From: Chloroflexota bacterium
Lineage (GTDB): Bacteria > Chloroflexota > UBA6077 > CF-72
NCBI GenBank assembly: GCA_019242065.1
Contig: JAFAWJ010001041.1
Span: 1 to 5,036 of the forward strand
Length of the DNA stretch: 5,036 bases
Direction: 5' to 3'
Shown: positions 1-5,036 of the stretch, one piece after another
How positions within the stretch are numbered: position 1 is the stretch's first letter
Layout: each line of letters opens with the position of its first letter
Made by a program: the position numbers and the translations under genes
The notes under the pieces: model-generated
The model's database searches: none
What the model saw: only the letters and a program-made list of their open reading frames with translations
Told to the model about the DNA's origin: nothing

Positions 1-136
1 GTCTTGGACTGTCACTCGGTGACCGAGGCTCACCGTCTTGGACTGTCACTCGGTGACCAAGGGTTCCGAGTGAGCACTGTCACTCAGTGACCAAACCTCA
101 GGTCCTGGGCGCGTCACTCGGTGACCGAGTTGTCTC
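1..136. repeat. 34-bp tandem repeat array with a conserved 14-bp dyad core
   Basis: The core GTCACTCGGTGACC occurs at 11-24, 45-58 and 113-126, and as GTCACTCAGTGACC at 79-92. All four are spaced exactly 34 bp apart. Each core is an inverted repeat, GTCAC-3 nt-GTGAC, as expected of a dimeric protein site or a small hairpin. The 10 bases before the core (gtcttggact) are identical in the first two units (1-10 and 35-44) and diverge in the last two; the 10 bases after the core vary in all. Constraint therefore seems to fall on the dyad and its spacing rather than on the whole unit. The array stops after the fourth copy: the expected fifth position (147-160) does not match. It begins at the window edge, so more copies may lie to the left. 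Function is unknown. Confidence 0.9.
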
Positions 137-193
137 ATTGACATTTCGTGTCCTTGCATGTCCAAGCTGCCAGCCGCGGACAGCACGTACGCG

Positions 194-227
194 GGGGGTC
201 GCAGACCCCCTGACCCGTCCGTAGGAC
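194..227. repeat. Two adjacent small hairpins
   Basis: The first is a 7-bp perfect stem, GGGGGTC (194-200) with GACCCCC (204-210), closed by a GCA loop. The second is a 4-bp stem, GTCC (217-220) with GGAC (224-227), closed by a GTA loop. No T-tract follows on either strand, so a simple intrinsic terminator is unlikely. CCCTGACC (208-215) is also complementary to GGTCAGGG (249-256), so an alternative fold enclosing the first 24-bp palindrome is possible. Confidence 0.65.
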
Positions 228-300
228 ACCAGCGGCACATGTGCCGCTGGTCAGGGTGGCGCATGCGCCACCCTGCGGAGTCCGCGCATGCGCGGACTCC
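228..300. repeat. Three back-to-back perfect 24-bp palindromes
   Basis: Positions 228-251, 252-275 and 277-300 are each perfect 24-bp palindromes; the first two abut and one base (C276) separates the second and third. All share a 10-bp centre, GCRCATGYGC (235-244, 259-268, 284-293), while the outer seven bases of each arm differ (ACCAGCG, CAGGGTG, GGAGTCC). As single strands each can form a stem of about 10 bp capped by CATG, identical on both strands. They could be recombination or binding sites, RNA hairpins processed or protected as a unit, or remnants of a hairpin-rich repeat element. No T-tract supports a terminator and no transposase is nearby. Confidence 0.85.
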
Positions 301-312
301 CTCCAAACAAGC

Positions 313-340
313 TAGACTTGTCGGCGAACAAGCGTATACG
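313..340 (+). promoter_or_regulatory. Weak candidate promoter for the riboswitch-cobN transcript
   Basis: TAGACT (313-318) matches four of six bases of the TTGACA -35 consensus. After a 16-bp spacer, TATACG (335-340) matches four of six of the TATAAT -10 consensus. Transcription would start near 346-348, right at the first strand of the riboswitch P1 stem, which is the best argument for it. The -10 lies within a 10-bp palindrome, GCGTATACGC (332-341). AACAAGC occurs twice (306-312, 327-333), 21 bp apart, flanking an inverted CTTGT (317-321), so a regulator could bind here. Both boxes are poor matches and sigma specificity in this lineage is unknown. Confidence 0.3.
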
Positions 341-345
341 CGAGA

Positions 346-439
346 TCGAGAGGGCCAGGGGAAGCCGGTGCGAGACCGGCACTGTGCCGCAACGGTAAGT
401 GGCCTGATCTGCCAACAAGTCCGAATGCCTGCCTCTCGA
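346..439 (+). promoter_or_regulatory. Cobalamin (adenosylcobalamin-class) riboswitch aptamer
   Basis: This element binds cobalamin in the nascent mRNA and controls the B12 genes downstream. The conserved signature is visible in order. P1 is TCGAGAGG (346-353) with CCTCTCGA (432-439). P3 is GGCCA (353-357) with TGGCC (400-404); G353 can belong to either stem. Then comes the conserved GGGGAA run (358-363). The P5-type hairpin is GCCGGT (364-369) with ACCGGC (375-380), holding the GGTGCGAGACC signature. The core stretch GCCGCAACGGTAA (386-398) follows, and the B12 box AGTCCGAATGCCTGCC (418-433), close to the family consensus AGYCMGRARACCKGCC. It lies about 110 bases before cobN, a classic target. 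Repression by excess B12 is what is known for the family; here it is inferred. Confidence 0.93.
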
Positions 440-525
440 CCAAGCCGTCGTCCTTCGAGCTAAAGGACCCAGGCCATCACGGGGGTCACGTCCCGTCTGC
501 GTCCGAGGTCGGAGGATCTTCTTCC
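440..525 (+). promoter_or_regulatory. Probable riboswitch expression platform
   Basis: Three hairpins follow the aptamer: GTCCTT (450-455) with AAGGAC (463-468), 7-nt loop; ACGGG (479-483) with CCCGT (492-496), 8-nt loop; and GGAGGA (511-516) with TCTTCC (520-525), including one G-U pair and a 3-nt loop. None is followed by a T-tract. GGTCGGAGG (507-515) can also pair with CCTCTCGACC (432-441), nine pairs with one bulged T (436), which is mutually exclusive with P1. GGAGG (511-515) looks like a ribosome binding site but lies 35 bases before the cobN ATG, with no in-frame start near it. The mechanism (translation, Rho-dependent or other) is not settled by the sequence. Confidence 0.45.
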
Positions 526-550
526 AGAGAGAGCTTCGAACCCAAACGAG

Positions 551-3500
551 ATGCAACCCCGTCCCCCTCGCACGATCGACGCTGCGCCCCCCGGCCACAT
601 CCTCTTTTTCACCCACGCCGACACCGACGTGCTGGCGGTGGCCTCGATCGCCGACAGCCTGGACCCGCAGCTGCCACCCGTCCGCGTCTATAACGTCGGC
701 GGTCTGCGCGACGAACCCGAGGCGCGCGCCTTCTTCGAAACCAGCGTGCCGGGTGCCTCCATCGTCCTGGTCAAGCTGCACGGCGGCGTGCGCAGCTTGC
801 CCGGCTTTGCCGATCTGGTGCGCATCACCGCCGAGGCCGGCGCCTGGCTCGTCGCCATGCCCGGTACCGACGACCTTGATCCCGAGCTCACCGCGTACTC
901 GACCGCCGGCGTGCCCGTCTCGCACGAGGCGAAGGCGTACTTTCAGCTCGGCGGACTCGAGAACTACCGCCAGTGTCTGAACTTTCTCAGCGACCACTTG
1001 CTCGCCACGGGAATTGGGTACACGGCCCCCGCCGAACAGCCGCGCTCGGGGATCTACCACCCGCGGGTGCCTGACGGCACGTTCGCCTGCTGGCACGCGC
1101 AAGCAGATCCGACGACCCCGACAGTCGGCGTGACCTTCTATCGCTCGTACTGGCTGTCGGGTGACACGGCGTTCCTCGACACGTTGGTCGAGGTCGGCGA
1201 CGAGCTAGGCGTGAACCTCCTGCCAGTGTTCGCCTACTCACTCAAGGACGGCGACGCGACCCGCCTGCCGGACGCGCTCCGCTACTTCGTCGACGCCGAC
1301 AATCGGCCGCTGGTGGACGTGGTGATCAACACCATGTCCTTTGCGATGGGCTCGTCGACGCCCGAGGAGCGCGACGAAGACCAGTGGGCGGTGGACGCCC
1401 TCGTCGCGCTGGATGTTCCGCAGCTGCAGGCGGTCAACGCCAGCGTCTCCAGCGCCGAGTGGGCGGCTTCCGAGGCGGGTCTGAGCCCGCTGGACGTGGC
1501 GATGAACGTGGCCATCCCGGAGCTCGACGGACGCATCATCGGCGTGCCGCTGTCGTTCAAAGAGGCCCAGCCGAGCACGCTGGAGGGCTCGCCAGTCGTG
1601 CGCCACGTTGCGTTGCGCGACCGAGCAACGCGCACGCTCGGCCAGGCGCTCCGACTGGCCGTGCTGCGCCGCAAACCCAACGCGACCAAGCGGCTGGCAT
1701 TCGTGCTCACCAACCACAACGCCAAGGCCGCGCGGATTGCCAACGCGGTCGGCCTTGACTCGCCGGCGTCGCTCGTGCACCTGCTGCGCGCACTGCAAGC
1801 GGCGGGCTACGACGTTGGCGACAGCCTGCCGCCAGACGGCGACACGCTGATGGCCGACCTGGTGGAGCGCGGCCACTATGACCGCGACCTGCTCACTGAC
1901 GCACAGCTCGAGAGCGCGGTCGCGCAGGTGCCGCCGGCCACGTACGCCGCGTGGTTCGCCGAGCTGCCAGCCGCCCGTTCTGCCGAGATGCGCGCGCAGT
2001 GGGGTCCGCCGCCAGGCGTGTACTACACCAGCGCCGATGGCAGTCTGGCCCTGGCCGGACTGCGGTTTGGCAACGTCTTCGTGGCCGTGCAGCCGCCGCG
2101 CGGCTACGGCATGGACAAGACCGCGATCATGCACAAGCCGGACCTGGCGCCGACCTATCCGTATCACGCGCTGTATCGCTGGCTGGCAGTCCCCACGACC
2201 GAAGGCGGCTTCGGCGCCGACGCGACCGTCCATCTCGGCAAGCACGGCAGCCTCGAATGGCTGCCAGGCAAAGGCGTCGGACTCTCCGCCGAGTGCTATC
2301 CGGACCTGTTTCTTGGCGACCTGCCGTTGATCTATCCGTTCATCGTGGACGACCCGGGTGAAGGCGCGGCCGCCAAGCGCCGCGCGCACGCCGTCATCGT
2401 CGACCACCTGCCGCCGCCGATGACCCTGGCCGAGACGTACGGCGACCTCGAACAGCTCGAGCGACTGGTCGACGAGTACTACCTGCTCGAAAAGACCGAT
2501 CCGGATCGCCTGCCGTTGCTGCAGCAGCAAATCCGGACCCTCCTGGACCAGGCCAACCTCGAAGGTGAGATCGAAGCACTCCTGCGCGAGCACGCCGAAG
2601 AGTCCGGTGTCGCACTGATGGACGACCCGCTCTCGGTGACTCACCTGAGTGGCGCCGACTTCGCCGACGTCGTCGAGGACATCCACGCTTATATGCACGA
2701 GCTGGGCATGGCGCCGATCCGCGAGGGACTGCACGTCCTCGGGCAAGCGCCGCAAGGCGACTCACTGGTCGACACGGTGCAGATGCTGGTTCGCCTGCGC
2801 AACGGCAACGCGCCCAGCCTGCGTGACAGCGTCGGGGCCGCCTACGGCTTCGACGTGCGCGCCGCACTGAAGCAGCCGGGCGCCCGCCGCGCGACGGTCG
2901 CCGCGCTCGCCAACGACGCCGAACTTGGCATCGAGGCCAACGCCGATGCGATCGAGGCCGTCCAGTCGCTGGCCCGGTCGCTGCTCCAGCGCCTGCAAAT
3001 CGGTGGGTACGATGCGCGAACCATCGACGCGGCATTGGCCGAGGTGCTGCGCGGTGCAACGCATCCGGATGGTCTGCACGACGCGCGCGCCGCGCTGGCG
3101 TTCGTGTGCGGCCGGCTGGTCCCGGCCCTGCGCCGTACCGACGAGGAAGTCCAGCACGTTCTGGCCGCACTCGACGGCCGCTACGTGCCACCCGGCCCCA
3201 GCGGCGCACCGACGCGGGGCATGGCCCACGTCCTGCCGAGCGGTCGCAATTTCTACTCGGTGGACCCGCGTTCGGTGCCGTCGAGCACCGCCTGGATCGT
3301 CGGCACGGACCTGGCCCGCGGTGTAGTGGAGCGCTACATGCGCGAGGAAGGCGCGGTGCCCGAGAGCGTCGGCATCTCTATCTGGGGTACCGCCGCCATG
3401 CGGACCTCAGGTGACGATATCGCCCAGGTCCTGGCGCTGCTGGGCGTGCGACCGGTTTGGCAGCTGGAGAGTCGACGCGTGATGGGTATCGAGGTCATTC

Positions 3501-4480
3501 CGATCGACGAGCTCGACCGACCCCGCATCGACGTCGTGTGTCGTATCTCCGGCTTCTTTCGCGATGCCTTCCCGCACACCATCGCCCTGCTCGACGACGC
3601 CTTCCAACGCGTGGCGAGCCTGGACGAGCCGCTGGATCGCAATTTTCTGCGCGCGCACCGCCAGACCGCGGCTGACCGCTTGCGCCTCGAAGGTATGGAG
3701 GCGGGCGAGGCCTGGCAGCGTGCTGGCTACCGGATCTTCGGCAGCAAGCCGGGCACGTATGGCGCCGGCATCCTGCAACTGGTCGACGAACAGGCCTGGC
3801 GTGGCGACGCGGACCTGGCGCAGGCCTACGTCAACTGGGGTGGCTACGCCTATACCCGTCAGGAATTCGGCGTCGATGCCCGCGAGTCGTTCCGACGTGC
3901 GCTTGCGCAGGTGTCGGTGGCCGTCAAGAACCAGGACAACCGCGAACACGACATCTTCGACTCCGACGATTATTTCCAATTCCACGGTGGCATGATCGCC
4001 ACCATCCGCAACCTGACCGGGCGAGCGCCCCGCGCGTATTTTGGCGACACCCAGGATCCCGACCGTCCCCGCGTGCGCACGTTGAAAGATGAGGCGAACC
4101 GCGTGTTCCGCTCGCGCGTGGTGAATCCCAAGTGGCTTGCGGCCATTCGCAATCACGGCTACAAGGGCGGCCTCGAAGTGGCGGCCACCGTGGACTATCT
4201 GTTCGGCTACGACGCCACCGCTCAGGTGGTGGACGATTGGCAATACGAACAGGTGGCTCGCAGCTACGTGCTGGATCCGGACATGCAGGCGTTCTTCGCG
4301 CGCTCCAATCCGTGGGCGATGAAGGACGTCGCCGAGCGGCTCCTGGAGGCGATCCAGCGTGGGATGTGGGCAGCGCCCGACGACGACATGCGTGAGGCGC
4401 TCGAAGCGGCATTCCTTTCTGCCGACAGCTCCATCGAGGGCGGCCGGCCCGCGCGGCGGGAGGGGGACGCCGAGTCGTGA
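551..4480 (+). CDS. cobN: Cobaltochelatase large subunit CobN
   Basis: CobN is the large, corrin-binding subunit of the ATP-dependent cytoplasmic cobaltochelatase that inserts Co2+ into hydrogenobyrinate a,c-diamide in the aerobic (late cobalt insertion) B12 route. The product is 1309 aa, normal for CobN/BchH-family (PF02514) proteins. The N-terminal strand [11 protein letters not shown] (residues 16-26) is typical of CobN starts. Family motifs follow in order: a [11 protein letters not shown] segment (395-405), [19 protein letters not shown] (527 onward), [14 protein letters not shown] (561-574), [12 protein letters not shown] (594-605), [11 protein letters not shown] (1063-1073) and the [15 protein letters not shown] region (1133-1147). 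The frame is intact, with no signal peptide or membrane segment. ATG 551 is the only reasonable start ahead of the N-terminal motif; its ribosome binding site is poor (AGAGAG at 526-533, 17 bases away). A related magnesium chelatase H subunit is less likely given the upstream B12 riboswitch. The stop overlaps the next gene's start. Confidence 0.97.
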   Translation: MQPRPPRTIDAAPPGHILFFTHADTDVLAVASIADSLDPQLPPVRVYNVGGLRDEPEARAFFETSVPGASIVLVKLHGGVRSLPGFADLVRITAEAGAWLVAMPGTDDLDPELTAYSTAGVPVSHEAKAYFQLGGLENYRQCLNFLSDHLLATGIGYTAPAEQPRSGIYHPRVPDGTFACWHAQADPTTPTVGVTFYRSYWLSGDTAFLDTLVEVGDELGVNLLPVFAYSLKDGDATRLPDALRYFVDADNRPLVDVVINTMSFAMGSSTPEERDEDQWAVDALVALDVPQLQAVNASVSSAEWAASEAGLSPLDVAMNVAIPELDGRIIGVPLSFKEAQPSTLEGSPVVRHVALRDRATRTLGQALRLAVLRRKPNATKRLAFVLTNHNAKAARIANAVGLDSPASLVHLLRALQAAGYDVGDSLPPDGDTLMADLVERGHYDRDLLTDAQLESAVAQVPPATYAAWFAELPAARSAEMRAQWGPPPGVYYTSADGSLALAGLRFGNVFVAVQPPRGYGMDKTAIMHKPDLAPTYPYHALYRWLAVPTTEGGFGADATVHLGKHGSLEWLPGKGVGLSAECYPDLFLGDLPLIYPFIVDDPGEGAAAKRRAHAVIVDHLPPPMTLAETYGDLEQLERLVDEYYLLEKTDPDRLPLLQQQIRTLLDQANLEGEIEALLREHAEESGVALMDDPLSVTHLSGADFADVVEDIHAYMHELGMAPIREGLHVLGQAPQGDSLVDTVQMLVRLRNGNAPSLRDSVGAAYGFDVRAALKQPGARRATVAALANDAELGIEANADAIEAVQSLARSLLQRLQIGGYDARTIDAALAEVLRGATHPDGLHDARAALAFVCGRLVPALRRTDEEVQHVLAALDGRYVPPGPSGAPTRGMAHVLPSGRNFYSVDPRSVPSSTAWIVGTDLARGVVERYMREEGAVPESVGISIWGTAAMRTSGDDIAQVLALLGVRPVWQLESRRVMGIEVIPIDELDRPRIDVVCRISGFFRDAFPHTIALLDDAFQRVASLDEPLDRNFLRAHRQTAADRLRLEGMEAGEAWQRAGYRIFGSKPGTYGAGILQLVDEQAWRGDADLAQAYVNWGGYAYTRQEFGVDARESFRRALAQVSVAVKNQDNREHDIFDSDDYFQFHGGMIATIRNLTGRAPRAYFGDTQDPDRPRVRTLKDEANRVFRSRVVNPKWLAAIRNHGYKGGLEVAATVDYLFGYDATAQVVDDWQYEQVARSYVLDPDMQAFFARSNPWAMKDVAERLLEAIQRGMWAAPDDDMREALEAAFLSADSSIEGGRPARREGDAES
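4458..4466 (+). promoter_or_regulatory. Ribosome binding site for the chelatase ATPase gene
   Basis: GGGAGGGGG lies inside the last codons of cobN, 10 bases before the GTG at 4477. It favours GTG 4477 over the in-frame ATG at 4492, which has only GAGG (4483-4486) five bases upstream. Initiation at either could be coupled to termination of cobN. Confidence 0.6.
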
Positions 4481-5036
4481 CTGAGGCGTCGATGCTCGGC
4501 ATCCAGTATCCGTTCAGCGCGATCGTCGGCCAGGACGACCTGAAAACGGCACTGCTCTTGAACGCGATCGACGCTCGTATTGGGGGTGTGCTGGTACTCG
4601 GTCAGCGCGGCACCGCCAAGTCCACCGCCGCCCGCGCGCTCGCCGCGTTGCTGCCGCCCATTCAGGTCTACGACGGGAGTCGCTTCAATTGCGGACCGGG
4701 CGACGAGGCGTTCGACGTGTGCGATCCCTCGGGTCCGGTCGCCGAAACGCAGCCTCCGTTTGTGGACTTGCCGATCGGTACGTCTGAGGACCGCGTCACC
4801 GGCACGCTGGACCTGGAGCGCACGCTCCGCTCCGGCGAGCGGCATTTCGAACCGGGCCTCCTCGCGGCGGCCCACCGCGGTGTGCTGTACATCGACGAAG
4901 TCAATCTCTTGCCGGACCACCTGGTGGACGTGCTGCTGGACGTGGCGGCGTCCGGGGTGCACAGCGTCGAGCGCGAGGGAATTTCGGTGCGGCATCCGGC
5001 GCGCTTTCTGCTCGTGGGCACGATGAATCCGGAGGA
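4477..5036 (+). CDS. chlI: ChlI/BchI-type chelatase AAA+ ATPase subunit (partial, runs off right edge)
   Basis: About 186 codons are present with no stop before the window ends. This is the AAA+ motor domain of the magnesium/cobalt chelatase I family, which hydrolyses ATP to drive metal insertion by the large subunit. Visible motifs: FSAIVGQ (residues 13-19), Walker A GQRGTAKS (42-49), the ChlI-typical [17 protein letters not shown] (98-114), [22 protein letters not shown] with Walker B (124-145), and [12 protein letters not shown] with sensor 1 Asn (175-186). These look like ChlI/BchI rather than CobS. The GTG start overlaps the cobN stop as GTGA, so the two are almost certainly co-translated and this is the likely CobN partner. 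An ATG at residue 6 (4492) is an alternative start. The protein may be a stand-alone I subunit or a longer I-D fusion with a C-terminal von Willebrand A domain, as in many high-GC bacteria; the window cannot tell. Confidence 0.93.
   Translation, partial: MTEASMLGIQYPFSAIVGQDDLKTALLLNAIDARIGGVLVLGQRGTAKSTAARALAALLPPIQVYDGSRFNCGPGDEAFDVCDPSGPVAETQPPFVDLPIGTSEDRVTGTLDLERTLRSGERHFEPGLLAAAHRGVLYIDEVNLLPDHLVDVLLDVAASGVHSVEREGISVRHPARFLLVGTMNPE

Larger units (their letters stand above)
1..550. other. Structured non-coding region upstream of cobN
   Basis: No convincing gene is seen in this stretch. The short open frames that cross it run through perfect palindromes and the riboswitch, resemble no protein family I know, and are probably chance. 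From left to right it holds a 34-bp tandem array (1-136), a plain stretch (137-193) with only a small CTTG/CAAG inverted repeat at 153-166, two hairpins (194-227), three perfect palindromes (228-300), short repeats with a weak promoter candidate (306-341), a cobalamin riboswitch aptamer (346-439) and its likely expression platform (440-525). The gene to the left of the window cannot be seen, so its end or direction is unknown. Confidence 0.8.

Noticed and set aside
1..136. Possible small CRISPR array (regular repeats with variable spacers)
   Set aside because: The conserved part is only 14 bp and the intervals 20 bp, both too short. The first two intervals share sequence, the core is itself a dyad, and no cas gene is visible.
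138..166. TTGACA (138-143), a perfect -35 consensus after the last 34-bp repeat
   Set aside because: No acceptable -10 lies 15-19 bases downstream; the sequence around 160-166 is gtccaag. Probably chance.
194..300. Intrinsic terminator(s) for an upstream gene
   Set aside because: Stems are strong but no T-tract follows any of them on either strand. Rho-dependent or atypical termination cannot be excluded but is not supported.
158..463. A 101-codon + strand open frame upstream of cobN
   Set aside because: It runs through all three perfect palindromes and most of the riboswitch aptamer, and its product resembles no family I recognise.
479..496. Riboswitch-controlled intrinsic terminator (ACGGG/CCCGT hairpin)
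   Set aside because: The stem is only 5 bp and the following bases (ctgcgtccga) are not a T-tract.
1238..2755. Long minus-strand open frame (505 codons) inside cobN, with others at 251-1102 and 3407-4243
   Set aside because: Long antisense open frames are expected opposite high-GC genes. Their products are low-complexity and Arg/Val/Gly-rich without family motifs, while the + strand frame is unmistakable CobN.

Overview
The window is high-GC bacterial DNA holding the start of a cobalamin (vitamin B12) biosynthesis operon read on the + strand. Gene content, codon bias and the pairing of a CobN with a ChlI/BchI-type AAA+ partner would suit Chloroflexota or a related high-GC, actinobacterium-like lineage. 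This is inference from protein style; no rRNA or other phylogenetic marker is present.

Layout. Positions 1-550 carry no convincing gene but are densely structured. Positions 1-136 hold four copies of a 34-bp tandem unit, each with the dyad GTCAC-TCR-GTGAC at exact 34-bp spacing (11, 45, 79, 113); the array may continue beyond the left edge. Positions 194-227 hold two small hairpins. Positions 228-300 hold three back-to-back perfect 24-bp palindromes with different arms and a common centre. Positions 306-341 hold short repeats and a weak promoter candidate. Positions 346-439 form a cobalamin riboswitch aptamer with a recognisable B12 box and an 8-bp P1 stem. Positions 440-525 look like its expression platform, including a stretch (507-515) that can pair with the 3' strand of P1.

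Positions 551-4480 encode a full-length CobN, the large subunit of cobaltochelatase (1309 aa). Its stop codon overlaps by four bases (GTGA) the start of a ChlI/BchI-type chelatase ATPase, which runs off the right edge after about 186 codons.

How the parts fit. The riboswitch senses the end product (cobalamin) and probably turns down this transcript when B12 is plentiful. CobN binds the corrin ring precursor and inserts cobalt; the AAA+ protein supplies ATP-driven remodelling. Coupled start and stop codons would keep the two subunits in proportion. The least explained part is the structured DNA at 1-300 upstream of the riboswitch.
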